A stretch of DNA of 64,000 nt from Acidimicrobiaceae bacterium (GCA_027306605.1 DAHUZK010000064.1:30699-94698), one strand, 5' to 3'; positions 33,705 to 43,293 are shown, numbered from the stretch's first letter. The notes: generated from the sequence alone by a model not told the origin. Made by a program: numbers and translations.

Positions 33705-35297
33705 CTAGCGGCCCTTGGGCGGCGTGACCCGCCCGCCCTTCTTCTTCTTCTTGGTCCCCTTGTTGGAATTGACCACGGGACGGGCCGGACCCCCCGCAGC
33801 CGGCAGCCCGGGGAAGGCCGCTGCGGGATCGCCGGAATCCCCCATGAGCTGGGAGAGCATGTCGAAGTCCACGCCCTCGGCCCCGCCGGTGCCCCCGAAC
33901 CCGGCCCCGGCCCCGGCCCCGATGCCGGCCCCGGACTGCTTGGCGAGCTTGCGGGCGGCGCGCCCGCTCATGCCGGCCAGGTTCGGCATGCCCGGGATGT
34001 TGGGGACGTTGCCCGACGCCATCCCCTTCATCATCTTCTGCATCTCCTTGAACTGCTTGAGCAATGCGTTCACGTCCTGGATCGTGGTGCCCGAGCCCCT
34101 GGCGACCCGGCTCCGGCGCGACCCGTCCATGATCGTGGTGTCGCTCCGTTCGGCCGGGGTCATGGAGCAGACGATCGCCTCGACCCTGGCCACCTCGCGA
34201 TCGTCGATCTGGCCGGCGGCCTGGCGCATCTCCTTGGACATGCCGGGCATGAGACGCATGAGGCCGCCCAACGAGCCCATCTTCTTGACCTGGCGCAGCT
34301 GCGAGAGGAAGTCGTCGAGCGTGAACTTCCCCTCCATGAGACGGGTGGCGCTCTTCGCCACCTCCTCGGTGTCCATGGTGCGCTCGGCCTGCTCGATGAG
34401 GCTGAGCACGTCCCCCATCCCGAGGATCCGGTCCGCCATGCGGTCGGGGTGGAAGAGATCGAAGTCCTCCAGGCGCTCACCGGTGCTGGCGAAGGCGATG
34501 GGCTTGCCCACCACGCCTTTGACCGACAGTGCCGCGCCGCCGCGCGCGTCGCCGTCGAGCTTGGTCAGGAGGACGCCGCTCAGCTCGAGGGTGTCGTGGA
34601 ACGCCTTGGCCGTGGCGACGGCGTCCTGCCCGATCATGGCGTCGATGACCAGGAACGTGTAGTGGGGCTGCGTCGCCGCCGAGATGTCGCGGATCTGCTC
34701 CATCATCTCCGCGTCGATGGTCAGACGGCCGGCGGTGTCGATGATGCAGATGTCGCGACCGAGCCGCCGCGCCTCTTCCAACCCGGCCTGCGCGCAGCGG
34801 ACGGGATCCGTCGGCTCCGAGAAGACGGTCACGCCGGCCTGCTCGCCGAGGACCCGCAGCTGCTCGACCGCGGCGGGCCGCTGCAGGTCGGCTCCGACCA
34901 GCAGCGGGTTGCGCCCTTGTTGTTTCCACCAGCGGGCGAGCTTGGCCGAGTTCGTGGTCTTTCCCGAGCCCTGGAGTCCGGCCATCAGGACCACGGTGGG
35001 CGGCCTCGATGCGTAGCTGAGCTTGAGGGTCTCGCCACCCAGCACGCCCACGAGCTCTTCGTGCACTGCCTTCACGACCTGCTGGCCCGGAGTCAGGCTC
35101 TTGGACAACGCTTCGGTGCTCACCCGCAGGCGGATGCCGTCGCAGAAGCGACGTGCCACGCCGAGCTCGACGTCGGCCTCGAGCAGGGCCGTCCGGATCT
35201 CCTTGAGCGCCTCGTCGAGGTCGGCATCGCTGATCCGCCCCTTGCCGCGGAGTCGCGTCGAGATCCGCTCCAAGCGGTCGGAGAGGGCGTCGAACAT
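33705..35297 (-). CDS. ffh: Signal recognition particle protein Ffh
   Basis: A 530-residue SRP54. N-domain MFDALSDRLERISTRLRGKG, GTPase with [24 protein letters not shown] and TKLDGDARGG, then the methionine-rich M domain (MGSLGGLMRLMPGM, KEMQKMMKGM) with SDTTIMDGSRRSRVARGSG. A Gly-rich linker and a lysine tail (TKKKKKGGR) extend the C-terminus by about 80 residues. It delivers nascent membrane proteins to FtsY, encoded nearby. ATG at 35297 follows TAACCT by 8 nt. Confidence 0.97.
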   Translation of the reverse strand: MFDALSDRLERISTRLRGKGRISDADLDEALKEIRTALLEADVELGVARRFCDGIRLRVSTEALSKSLTPGQQVVKAVHEELVGVLGGETLKLSYASRPPTVVLMAGLQGSGKTTNSAKLARWWKQQGRNPLLVGADLQRPAAVEQLRVLGEQAGVTVFSEPTDPVRCAQAGLEEARRLGRDICIIDTAGRLTIDAEMMEQIRDISAATQPHYTFLVIDAMIGQDAVATAKAFHDTLELSGVLLTKLDGDARGGAALSVKGVVGKPIAFASTGERLEDFDLFHPDRMADRILGMGDVLSLIEQAERTMDTEEVAKSATRLMEGKFTLDDFLSQLRQVKKMGSLGGLMRLMPGMSKEMRQAAGQIDDREVARVEAIVCSMTPAERSDTTIMDGSRRSRVARGSGTTIQDVNALLKQFKEMQKMMKGMASGNVPNIPGMPNLAGMSGRAARKLAKQSGAGIGAGAGAGFGGTGGAEGVDFDMLSQLMGDSGDPAAAFPGLPAAGGPARPVVNSNKGTKKKKKGGRVTPPKGR

Positions 35298-35311
35298 GAG
35301 GACTCAGGTTA
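35298..35311 (-). promoter_or_regulatory. -10 element of ffh (leaderless)
   Basis: TAACCT (minus strand, 35306-35311) is 8 nt before ATG at 35297. Confidence 0.5.
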
Positions 35312-35385
35312 GTGGCGACGTCCGAGCGGCTCGCCGCGCTGGCCCACCCCGTTCGCCCTGTCGCTTCAGGACGGCCGCGACCGGC

Positions 35386-35399
35386 TACCGTCGTCACCC
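35386..35399 (+). promoter_or_regulatory. -10 element of the FKBP lipoprotein gene (leaderless)
   Basis: TACCGT at 35386-35391 is 8 nt before ATG at 35400. Confidence 0.5.
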
Positions 35400-35996
35400 A
35401 TGTTCCACCGCCGCGTCCGGCCCTGGTCGCTCGCGGCCGCGCTCGCCGCCACGGGTGCACTCGCCCTCGCCGCCTGCAGCTCCTCGCCCAGCTCGCCACA
35501 GGGAAGCGCCGCCACCTCGCGCGGCGGCCACGGAGCGACGACGTCGACGGCACCGGGTGGCGGCGCCCTCCTCGCTGTCTCCCCGGTTCCCACCGCCGAC
35601 CAGTCCCCCGCCGGTACCTTCGGGACCCCGCCCACCGTGACGGTCCCCCCCGGTCCGCCGCCGAAGTCCCTCGAGAGCGCAGACCTCATCTCGGGATCCG
35701 GCGCCGAGGCCGTACCGGGCGACAAGGTGCGCGTGCAGTACGTGCTCGCCACCTACTCGAGCGGCAAGGTGATCCAGTCGTCGTGGACGAGCCAGCCCTT
35801 CAGCTTCACCCTCGGCGAGGGTCAGGTGATCCCCGGATGGGACAAGGGCCTCGTCGGCATGCGCGTCGGCGGCCGCCGCGAGCTGATCATCCCACCCAAC
35901 CTCGGCTACGGGGCGACGCCACCACAGGGCGCACAGGGCATCGCTGCCAACGACACGCTGGTCTTCGTCGTCGACCTTCTGAGCGTCCAGAAGTAG
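35400..35996 (+). CDS. FKBP-type peptidyl-prolyl isomerase lipoprotein
   Basis: A 198-residue secreted isomerase. The signal peptide (MFHRRVRPWSLAAALAATG) ends in lipobox LAAC, so the protein is probably lipid-anchored on the outer face of the membrane. A disordered Ser/Pro/Thr linker leads to the FKBP domain: VPGDKVRVQYVLATYSSGKV, VIPGWDKGLVGMRVGGRREL, IIPPNLGYG and TLVFVVDLLSV. It assists proline isomerisation of exported proteins. The next gene starts 4 nt downstream. Confidence 0.93.
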   Translation: MFHRRVRPWSLAAALAATGALALAACSSSPSSPQGSAATSRGGHGATTSTAPGGGALLAVSPVPTADQSPAGTFGTPPTVTVPPGPPPKSLESADLISGSGAEAVPGDKVRVQYVLATYSSGKVIQSSWTSQPFSFTLGEGQVIPGWDKGLVGMRVGGRRELIIPPNLGYGATPPQGAQGIAANDTLVFVVDLLSVQK

Positions 35997-36000
35997 GGGG

Positions 36001-36768
36001 ATGGAGGTCGCTGCGCACATCGAGGCGCTGCGCCGGGAGGGATCGCTGACCGCGGCCGCCCTCGGGCGGATCGATCCCGACGCGCCGGTCCCGACCTGCC
36101 CCGAGTGGGTGGTGCGTGACCTCGGCCGGCATCTCGGGGGTGTGCACCGCTGGGCCATGGGCTACGTCGCAGACGCCCGGACCGAGCTGTGGGACGTCGG
36201 CTTCGACAGCGTCGTCGGCACCTGGCCCGACGACGAGGACCTGGCGGGGTGGGTGCGGGCCGGGTGCGAGGCCCTGGCGGACGCCCTGGCCGCCGCACCG
36301 GCCGATCTGCAGTGCTGGACCTTCTTGCGGGCGCCCTCGCCGCTCGCCATGTGGGCCCGTCGGCAGGCGCACGAGACGGCGATCCACCGCGTGGACGTCG
36401 AGCTCGCCGCCGGCGTCGCACCGGCCGGCGTCGCTCCGGCCTTCGGCGCCGACGGCGTGGACGAGCTGTTGTCCTGTTTCGCTCCCCGTCGCTCGACGTC
36501 GCTGCGGCCCGAGATGCCGACGTCGCTCGCCATCGCCTGCACCGACTCCGACCTCTGGTGGCTCCTGCGCATGGACGCGCAGGGGGTGAGGACGGAGCGG
36601 CACGACGATGCGACCGCGCACGTGGGTGCGGCCTGCACGGTGTGGGGCGCCGCGGCCGACCTCTACCGGGCGCTGTGGAACCGCTCCGGGGCCGAGTCGC
36701 TGGCCGTCGAGGGGAACCGGTCCGTGTTCGGCCTCTTCCGCGACACGGTGCGGATCCGCTGGAGCTGA
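36001..36768 (+). CDS. Maleylpyruvate isomerase-family (mycothiol-dependent, DinB-like) protein
   Basis: A 255-residue member of the actinobacterial TIGR03083/MDMPI family. The N-terminal four-helix region has VPTCPEWVVRDLGRHLGGVHRW and RRQAHETAIHRVDVELA, whose histidines form the metal site of DinB-like enzymes. Relatives use mycothiol or act as uncharacterised thiol transferases. The presence of mca in the same window makes mycothiol use plausible. It is 4 nt after the FKBP gene and ends 3 nt from the end of a small membrane-protein gene. Confidence 0.85.
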   Translation: MEVAAHIEALRREGSLTAAALGRIDPDAPVPTCPEWVVRDLGRHLGGVHRWAMGYVADARTELWDVGFDSVVGTWPDDEDLAGWVRAGCEALADALAAAPADLQCWTFLRAPSPLAMWARRQAHETAIHRVDVELAAGVAPAGVAPAFGADGVDELLSCFAPRRSTSLRPEMPTSLAIACTDSDLWWLLRMDAQGVRTERHDDATAHVGAACTVWGAAADLYRALWNRSGAESLAVEGNRSVFGLFRDTVRIRWS

Positions 36769-36771
36769 GGA

Positions 36772-36999
36772 TCAGTCGACCGCGGCCTCAGAACCCGAGA
36801 CGGCCACCGGGCGTCGCCGCCCGAAGAGCCAGTAGGCCACCGACCCGGTCGTGTTCAGGGCCGATGCCAGGCGCCACAAGCGCTTCGGGCCACGCACCGC
36901 GGCGTCGGAGCGCCGGCTCAGGTCACGCCATGTGAAGCGCAGCACGATCACGTGGACTACCAGGACCACCGCCAGCACGCGTGCCTGCTTCTGGTTCAT
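36772..36999 (-). CDS. Small PLDc_N-like membrane protein
   Basis: A 75-residue protein with one clear N-terminal helix ([17 protein letters not shown]) and a second weakly hydrophobic segment. The stretch [18 protein letters not shown] followed by [12 protein letters not shown] resembles the short PLDc_N-type membrane proteins of actinobacteria. ATG at 36999 has GGAGGAGGG upstream. Function unknown. It follows ftsY by 98 nt that include a 9-bp repeat. Confidence 0.78.
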   Translation of the reverse strand: MNQKQARVLAVVLVVHVIVLRFTWRDLSRRSDAAVRGPKRLWRLASALNTTGSVAYWLFGRRRPVAVSGSEAAVD

Positions 37000-37021
37000 G
37001 AACGCCCTCCTCCACTGTCCT

Positions 37022-37066
37022 CGTTGGACTCGTTGGACCCGTTGGACCCGTTGGACCCGTTGGGCC
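37022..37066. repeat. Five tandem 9-bp repeats between ftsY and the small membrane gene
   Basis: CGTTGGACC-type units occur five times head to tail (first ends ACT, last GCC), about 30 bp beyond the ftsY stop. Confidence 0.8.
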
Positions 37067-37097
37067 CGTTCCCACTCCCCGCGGACCGCCCCGGGGC

Positions 37098-38294
37098 TCA
37101 GTCGGTCGCCAGCAGTGCATCGACGAACTGGTCCGGGTCGAAGTCCACGAGGTCGTCCGGCCCCTCCCCCAGTCCGACCAGCTTCACCGGCAGACCGAGC
37201 TCGCGCTGGACCGCGACGACGATGCCCCCTTTGGCCGTCCCGTCCAGCTTGGTGAGCACGATGCCGGTGACCTCGACGGCCTCCGTGAATTGCCGGGCCT
37301 GGACCAGGGCGTTCTGACCGGTGGTCGCATCGAGGACGAGCAGCACCTCTGTGACGTTGCCCGGCTCGCGGCCCGCCACGCGCCGGATCTTCTTGAGCTC
37401 CTCCACGAGGTTCACCTTGGTGTGCAACCGGCCCGCCGTGTCGGCGAGCACCAGGTCGTTGCCCCGGGCCGCCGCGCGCTGCACGGCGTCGAAGACGATG
37501 GCGCTCGGATCGCCACCCTCGGCGCCCCGCACGATCTCGGTGCCGGTGCGCTCGGCCCACAGCGCCAGCTGGTCGGCGGCGGCGGCCCGGAAGGTGTCGC
37601 CAGCGGCCAGGAGGACCGAATGGCCCGCGGCCGACTGACGTCGCGCCAATTTGCCGATCGTGGTCGTCTTGCCCACCCCGTTGACACCGACGATCAACCA
37701 GATGTCGGGTGATCCCTCCTTGCCGTCGAAGCGGAGCGAGCGCGAGCCCGAGGTCTCGAGCAGCTCGCGGATGGAGCGGCCGAGTGCTGCCAGCAGGTCG
37801 TCGCCGCTGCGGATCTCCTTGGTGTCGACCTTGGAACGGAGGTCGTCGAGCAGGGCCGTCGCTGTCGCCACCCCGACGTCGGCTCGGATCAGAGCCTCTT
37901 CGAGCGAATCCCAGGTCTCGGCATCGATGCGGCCGCTGCGCAGCGCGGACACCGCCCCGCTGAAGAGTCCCCGAACCGTGCCGAGCCGACTGCGGTAGCT
38001 CGGCGGGGCGGCGGGCACCTCGACTGCGGCTTCCGCCTCCGCCGCTGCTTCGATCTCGGCCTCGACTGGAGCCTCGGGCCGAACGCCGGCTTCGGGCGGG
38101 GCGCGCGCCGGCGCCGGCGCAGTCGGTGCCCGTCCGGGGGGCGCGCCCGGTGGCGGCGCGCCGCTCGGCCGCGTCGGCGGCGGCGCCACCGGTCCGCGGC
38201 CCTTTCGCCGCGTGCGGGCGATGGCGAAGCCCGCCCCGCTGATCACCAGGACCGCGGCCACCACCACGATGATGACGATGACGAGAATGGTCAC
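37098..38294 (-). CDS. ftsY: Signal recognition particle receptor FtsY
   Basis: A 398-residue SRP receptor. It starts with a transmembrane helix ([20 protein letters not shown]), then a Pro/Ala- and Glu-rich linker, the N domain, and the GTPase with [26 protein letters not shown] and [11 protein letters not shown]. It docks Ffh-bound ribosomes at the membrane. A true membrane helix distinguishes it from E. coli FtsY. ATG at 38294 overlaps the small upstream gene as ATGA; smc is the first gene of the run. Confidence 0.97.
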   Translation of the reverse strand: MTILVIVIIVVVAAVLVISGAGFAIARTRRKGRGPVAPPPTRPSGAPPPGAPPGRAPTAPAPARAPPEAGVRPEAPVEAEIEAAAEAEAAVEVPAAPPSYRSRLGTVRGLFSGAVSALRSGRIDAETWDSLEEALIRADVGVATATALLDDLRSKVDTKEIRSGDDLLAALGRSIRELLETSGSRSLRFDGKEGSPDIWLIVGVNGVGKTTTIGKLARRQSAAGHSVLLAAGDTFRAAAADQLALWAERTGTEIVRGAEGGDPSAIVFDAVQRAAARGNDLVLADTAGRLHTKVNLVEELKKIRRVAGREPGNVTEVLLVLDATTGQNALVQARQFTEAVEVTGIVLTKLDGTAKGGIVVAVQRELGLPVKLVGLGEGPDDLVDFDPDQFVDALLATD

Positions 38295-38539
38295 CGCCGC
38301 CTGCGCTCCGCCTCTTGTCGTTCCAGGCGTGCCTCCGCCGAGTCGAAGGACTCGAAGCCGTCAGGGAAGTCGAGGCCGTCTGACTCGGGGCCCGCCCTCT
38401 CGCCGTCCCCGTCGCCACCGCCTTCGCCGTCGCCACCGCCCTCGCCGGCCTCCCGGCGCGACCGGATCATGGCCGCGACGCCCAGGACCAGGACCAGGAT
38501 GGCCACGGCGGCGAAGACGACCGCCAACGTGCCGGTCAC
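38291..38539 (-). CDS. Small single-pass membrane protein of unknown function
   Basis: An 82-residue protein: hydrophobic helix (VVFAAVAILVLVLGVAAMI), a basic RSRR stop-transfer, then an acidic glycine-rich tail ending in an Arg/Glu-rich helix. Not recognised. It is joined to smc and ftsY by GTGA and ATGA overlaps, so it is cotranscribed with chromosome-condensation and targeting genes. Confidence 0.72.
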   Translation of the reverse strand: MTGTLAVVFAAVAILVLVLGVAAMIRSRREAGEGGGDGEGGGDGDGERAGPESDGLDFPDGFESFDSAEARLERQEAERRRR

Positions 38540-41500
38540 GCCGGCGATGGCTCCTTGACCACCTTCTGGCTCACGACCTGTGAGGATCCGCCGGGCGCCA
38601 TGGTCACGCCGTAGAGCGCGTCACCGGTTTCCATGGTGCGCTTCTGGTGGCTCACGATGAGCAACTGTGCCTCCTCGCGGAATTCGTTCACCAACGTGAG
38701 GAACCGACTGAGATTGACGTCGTCGAGCGCCGCTTCCACCTCGTCCATCATGTAGAAGGGCGAGGGACGGCTTCGGAACACGGCGAAGAGGAAGGCCAGC
38801 GCCGCCATGGAGCGCTCGCCGCCGGAGAGCAACGACACCCGTCGCACGTTGCGCCCCGCCGGCCGCACCTCGATCTCCACGCCCGTGTTCAGCAGGTCGT
38901 CGGGCTCCAGCAGCTGCAGGCGCCCGGTCCCGCCCGGGAAGAGCATGGCGATCAGCGTGGAGAAGTGCTCGTTGACGTCGGCCGCCGCGGCGGCGAACGA
39001 CGTCATGATCTCCTGGTCGAGGGTGCGCACGACCTCGTGCAGCTCGCGGCGAGCGCCCCTGACGTCGTCGACCTGCGCCTCCAGCTCCTTGTGCCGCTCC
39101 TCGAGCACGGACAGCTCCTCGAGCGCCAGGGGGTTCACCGGCCCCAGCGCGGCCAGCTTCCGCTCGAGCTCATCGGCGTGCTGGACCAGCGTGGTGTTCT
39201 GCGGCGCCTCCGGCTCGGGCAGCTCCACCAGCTCCTCTGGCGTGGCCCCGAGGTCCCGCGCGATGTGCTCGTGGAGCGCCTCGGTGCGCAGCTCGACCTC
39301 GTTGACCTCCAGGTCCAGTGACCGCGTCCGCGTGCGCACGGCCTCGAGGCGCTGCTCCGCCGTGTGGCGGTCCTGGCGCAGCTGCTCCAGGCGCTCGCCG
39401 CCGGCCCGCACCGCATCGATCTGGTCCTGGTAGTCGTGGCGCAGCGTCTCGAACACGCCGTCGAGGCGCGCGTGCTCCTGCTGCACGAGCGCGTCGAGCC
39501 GCGCCAGCGCCGTGCCCTCGGCCTCGAGGCGCCGCCGGCGCGTCGCCGCCGTTGCGCGTTCCTCGGCATGCCCGGCCAGTCGGCGCTCGACCTCGGCGTG
39601 ACGCTCGGCCAGAACCCGTCGCCGCTCGGCCACCCCCGCCACGCGGACCTCGAGTTCGTGGCGGCGGCCGCGCAGCTCGGCGCGCCGTGCCTCCAACCCC
39701 TCCCATGAGGCCAGCGCCTCGTGGAGGTCGGGGATGGAGGACGCCAGCTGCGCCTGCTCGGCGGTCACCTCGGACAGACGCTGCTGGGCCGCCACCGCGG
39801 CAGCCCGAGCGTCGGCGAGCTCGCCGGCCAGTCGCTGTTGCTCCTCCTCGGAGCGGGCGGCGTCGGTCCGGCCGGCCTCGCAGGCCGAGGCGTGACGGTC
39901 GGCTGCCCGTTCCGCCGTCGCCCGGGCGTCGCGCGCCCGCGCCAACACGATGCGTGACTCGGTGAGGTGCGCCCGTGCCAACTCCGCCGCGGCAGCGGCC
40001 TCCTCGGCCCGGCCACGCGCGTCTTCGACCGCAGCGGCGGTCACGACCCCGGCCGACGACCGCACCCGCCAGCCCGTGGCGGCGAAGCGGTCGCCGTCGG
40101 CGGTCACGACGACCAGGTCGTCGCGCGCCAGCGAGAGGTCGATCCCCTCCTCCCAGCCCTCGACGCGCACCGCCCGCCCCACGAGAGCGTCGAGGACCGA
40201 CTCGGCGACACTGCCTCCCTGCCTCGCCCGCACGTGGCGGCGCACCGGTTCGGCGCTGCTTCCCGGGGGCAGGGGCCCGATGGCGAAGCCCGACGCCCGC
40301 GGCGCCAGAACCGCGCCCGTGACTCCCCGCTCGCGCAGTGTGGCCAGCGCTGCCTGCGCCGACCGGCGTCCGTCGACGACGACTGCCGCCACGCCGGCAC
40401 CTGCCGCCGCCTCGAAGGCTGCGTCCCAACCCTGGTCGATCTCGACCAGGTCGACGAGCGAGCCGACGACGCCCTCCACCTCGCGCAGGAGCTCACGCCC
40501 GCCGGCCCCCTGGAGGTCCGACAGTGCGCGCTCGAGCGCCTCGGCCCGCGCTGCCGTGCGATGGCGCGTCTCTTCCGCCCCGTCTGCCACCGTCTGGGCT
40601 TCCTCGGTGGCGCGCGCCGCCGCCTCGAGCTCCTCGCCGCGTGCTGCCAGATCTGCCTGCAGTCCCGGAGTGGCCTGCTCGAGCTCTTCGGCTGCCTTGG
40701 CCCGCAGGTCGGCCGTGACCGACGCGCTCGCCACCCGCTGCTCGAGCGTCTCGACCCGCGCCCCGAGGGCCTCGAGGTCGCGCTGCTCCCGCGCCGCAGC
40801 CCGCGCCACCAGCTCGGTGCGCGCCCGCACACGGGCAATGGCCTGATCCGGCGCGTCGCCGGCCAGGACCGAAGACCATCGCTGGCGCAGCGCATCTTCC
40901 TCGGCGTCCAGAGTCGCCGTGGCCGCGGCGAGCTCGTCGCGTTCGGGCTCCCCGCCGGCCTGTTCCTCGGACTCGGCCGCCGAGAGCTCGGTGGCGAGGC
41001 GCGCCGCCTCCGCCTCGAGCGTGGAGACGACGTCGACGTCGGCCGCGGCATCGAGCGCGGCCACGACGGCGCGCCCTCGCTCGCGCAGGACGCCGGAGAG
41101 GCCACGGGCGCGCTCCACCAGTCCTTGCACGCGACCGAGTGCGTTGGCCAGGTCCTCCTCACGGCGTGACGACAGCTCCGCCGTGGTGGACGTCGCCTCC
41201 GCATCGAGCTGCTCGAGCGCAGCATGGAGCTCCCGCTCCTCCTCGGCACAGACCGCCTGGTTCTGCACAGCCTTGCCGCGCCGACCCACGAGGTCGGCCA
41301 GCTCGGCGCCGGCCAGGTACCGGCGGACGGCGAGCAGCTCGGTGGCCACCGTGTCGTGCGAGCGCGCCGCGGCCGCCTGCCGCTCGAGCGGGCGGATCTG
41401 GCGGCGCACCTCGCGCACCAGGTCACCCAGGCGCTCGAGGTTCTCCGCCGTGGCGGCGAGGCGCCGCTCCGCCCGCTCCCGGCGACGCCGGTGCTTCAGG

Positions 41501-42000
41501 ACCCCGGCCGCCTCCTCGATGATCGCCCGGCGGTCTTCGGGCCGGGCGTTCAGCACCGTGTCGAGCTGCCCCTGGCCGATGATCATGTGTTGCTGCCGGC
41601 CCACACCCGAGTCACTCAGCAGCTCCTGGATGTCCAGCAGCCGGCACGGCGCCCCGTTGATCGCGTACTCCGAGTCACCCGAGCGGAAGAGCGTGCGGGT
41701 GATGGTGACCTCGGCGAGGTCCACGGGGAGCTTCCCCGAGGCGTTGTCGATGGTGAGCGAGACCTCGGCGCGGCCCAGCGGAGGCCGGGACGAGGTCCCG
41801 GCAAAGATGACGTCCTCCATCTTGGCCGAGCGCAGCGAGCGGGGGCCTTGTGCCCCCAACACCCAGGTCACAGCATCGACGACGTTGGACTTGCCACTGC
41901 CGTTCGGGCCCACGACCACGGTGATGCCGGGCTCGAACTCCAGCACGGTCGGGTCCGCGAAGGACTTGAAACCCTTCATGCTGAGCGATTTCAAGAACAT
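38536..42000 (-). CDS. smc: Chromosome partition protein Smc
   Basis: An 1154-residue SMC ATPase that condenses and segregates chromosomes with ScpA/ScpB. N-terminal head with GPNGSGKSNVVDAVTWVLG (31-49), long coiled coil, hinge around residues 520-670, second coiled coil, and C-terminal head with LLSGGERSMAALAFL and PFYMMDEVEAALDD. Start MFLKSLSMKGFKSF at ATG 42000 matches the family, and TAGGGT is 7 nt upstream, ruling out longer in-frame starts. The 393-bp region upstream has three GTATAC motifs. Confidence 0.97.
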   Translation of the reverse strand: MFLKSLSMKGFKSFADPTVLEFEPGITVVVGPNGSGKSNVVDAVTWVLGAQGPRSLRSAKMEDVIFAGTSSRPPLGRAEVSLTIDNASGKLPVDLAEVTITRTLFRSGDSEYAINGAPCRLLDIQELLSDSGVGRQQHMIIGQGQLDTVLNARPEDRRAIIEEAAGVLKHRRRRERAERRLAATAENLERLGDLVREVRRQIRPLERQAAAARSHDTVATELLAVRRYLAGAELADLVGRRGKAVQNQAVCAEEERELHAALEQLDAEATSTTAELSSRREEDLANALGRVQGLVERARGLSGVLRERGRAVVAALDAAADVDVVSTLEAEAARLATELSAAESEEQAGGEPERDELAAATATLDAEEDALRQRWSSVLAGDAPDQAIARVRARTELVARAAAREQRDLEALGARVETLEQRVASASVTADLRAKAAEELEQATPGLQADLAARGEELEAAARATEEAQTVADGAEETRHRTAARAEALERALSDLQGAGGRELLREVEGVVGSLVDLVEIDQGWDAAFEAAAGAGVAAVVVDGRRSAQAALATLRERGVTGAVLAPRASGFAIGPLPPGSSAEPVRRHVRARQGGSVAESVLDALVGRAVRVEGWEEGIDLSLARDDLVVVTADGDRFAATGWRVRSSAGVVTAAAVEDARGRAEEAAAAAELARAHLTESRIVLARARDARATAERAADRHASACEAGRTDAARSEEEQQRLAGELADARAAAVAAQQRLSEVTAEQAQLASSIPDLHEALASWEGLEARRAELRGRRHELEVRVAGVAERRRVLAERHAEVERRLAGHAEERATAATRRRRLEAEGTALARLDALVQQEHARLDGVFETLRHDYQDQIDAVRAGGERLEQLRQDRHTAEQRLEAVRTRTRSLDLEVNEVELRTEALHEHIARDLGATPEELVELPEPEAPQNTTLVQHADELERKLAALGPVNPLALEELSVLEERHKELEAQVDDVRGARRELHEVVRTLDQEIMTSFAAAAADVNEHFSTLIAMLFPGGTGRLQLLEPDDLLNTGVEIEVRPAGRNVRRVSLLSGGERSMAALAFLFAVFRSRPSPFYMMDEVEAALDDVNLSRFLTLVNEFREEAQLLIVSHQKRTMETGDALYGVTMAPGGSSQVVSQKVVKEPSPA

Positions 42001-42013
42001 CGAGGCGACCCTA
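42001..42013 (-). promoter_or_regulatory. -10 element of smc-ftsY (leaderless)
   Basis: TAGGGT (minus strand, 42008-42013) is 7 nt before ATG at 42000. Confidence 0.5.
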
Positions 42014-42393
42014 CCGGCTGCCCGGCGAGCCCGGGGGGACGAGTGACTCCCAGCCCCGGCCAGCACTCCCAGCCGCGGTCCTCGCACACCTGGCCGAGGG
42101 GTCCCATGGGCCGACCGATCGGTCCGCACCCACATCGGCGACCGGGGACGGCGTCCTCCCGCCGGCCCCCAAGGCATGTCCTCGTGCGCGCCCTATACGC
42201 GGCGCCAGCGGCATCACCCTTGCGCGTATACGGCCGCTCGGTCCGCCGTATACACCGCCCGCCCACGAAAGGCCGGCGGGCCGTATACACCGACGACCAA
42301 CTCCCCCGAGGCGGCGGAGACACACTGAGCCGAGATGCGGACTCGGCCGCACACACAGGCGGGATCAAGACATCGGGTCTCTGCTGGCAGAGG
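42014..42393. promoter_or_regulatory. Gene-free region with clustered GTATAC motifs between mutM and smc
   Basis: No credible gene is seen. GTATAC occurs at 42226-42231, 42248-42253 and 42283-42288, with a CTATAC variant at 42193. The first is in GCGCGTATACGG, matching the GCGCGTATAC arm of the comM-upstream cluster; two others are followed by ACC. The cluster is about 190-290 bp upstream of smc. It could be an operator array or a chromosome-organisation site. Confidence 0.5.
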
Positions 42394-43293
42394 TCAGACC
42401 TGGCAGTGCTCGCAGAAGAAGGTCGAGCGGCCGCCGGACTTGACCCGGACGATCGGGTTGCGACAGCGCCGGCAAGGCTCACCTTCGCGGTCGTAGACCT
42501 GGTGGGAGCCCTGGAAGTCGCCCAGCTCGCCGAAGAGGTCCCGGTACTGCTCGTCGGCCAGCGAGGAACCCCTGTGCTTGATGGCGTCGGCGAGCGTCTC
42601 GACGATGGCCCGGTAGAGCCGGCGCACCTCGGTCGCGGTGAGCGAGTTCGCCGGGCGGTCGTAGCGCAATCCGGCCTGGTAGAGCATCTCGTCGGAGTAG
42701 AGGTTCCCGATGCCCGCCGTGAAGCTCTGGTCCATCAGGAGCGCCTTGATGCCCCCGGTGTGTTGGTGGAGCAGCGCACCGAAGCGGTCCCAGCTCATGA
42801 GGTCCTCGATGGGGTCGAAGCCCAGGTGGGCCAGCTCGGGGATGGCCTTGCGGATCGCCGCTCCATCGCCGCCGGCCGTGCCGGACACGGGCGAGAGGGG
42901 TGTCCCGTCCGCTTTGAGCGGAGGCGTCGACACGAAGAGCTCCCCGAAGGTCCGGGGGTCCACGTAGCGCAGCTCGCCGCCTTGGGTGAAGGTGATGACG
43001 ACGTGGGTGTGCTTGGGCTTGGGGTCCTTCGCCGACTTCACCCGCAGCAGCTGTCCGCTCATTCCCAGGTGCACGACCAGGGTGTCGCCGCTGTCCAGCG
43101 TGAGCAGCAGGTACTTGCCCAGCCGGCCAACCGATTTGATGGTGCGGCCTTCGAGCAGGGCCCGGAAGTGCTTGGCGGAGGGGTGTCGGCGCACCGAACG
43201 CCCGTTGGCGACCGAGACCGCCTTGATCTTGCGCCCCACGACCTCACGGGCGAGGTCCTGTCGCAGGGTCTCGACCTCGGGCAGCTCAGGCAT
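42394..43293 (-). CDS. mutM: Formamidopyrimidine-DNA glycosylase MutM/Fpg
   Basis: A 299-residue bifunctional glycosylase/AP lyase excising 8-oxoguanine. The catalytic N-terminus MPELPEVETLRQDL (Pro2, Glu3) is intact, as are the H2TH region (DQSFTAGIGNLYSDEMLYQAG) and the zinc finger CRRCRN...CEHC at the C-terminus. ATG at 43293 overlaps rnc by 8 nt. Confidence 0.97.
   Translation of the reverse strand: MPELPEVETLRQDLAREVVGRKIKAVSVANGRSVRRHPSAKHFRALLEGRTIKSVGRLGKYLLLTLDSGDTLVVHLGMSGQLLRVKSAKDPKPKHTHVVITFTQGGELRYVDPRTFGELFVSTPPLKADGTPLSPVSGTAGGDGAAIRKAIPELAHLGFDPIEDLMSWDRFGALLHQHTGGIKALLMDQSFTAGIGNLYSDEMLYQAGLRYDRPANSLTATEVRRLYRAIVETLADAIKHRGSSLADEQYRDLFGELGDFQGSHQVYDREGEPCRRCRNPIVRVKSGGRSTFFCEHCQV

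Noticed and set aside
37022..37066. Tandem 9-bp repeats considered as a CRISPR or integrase site.
   Set aside because: Units are directly adjacent without spacers and no cas or integrase gene is present.
41991..42482. Open frames of 113 and 163 codons on the minus strand between mutM and smc.
   Set aside because: They overlap the ends of both real genes, lack motifs and would read through the smc promoter.
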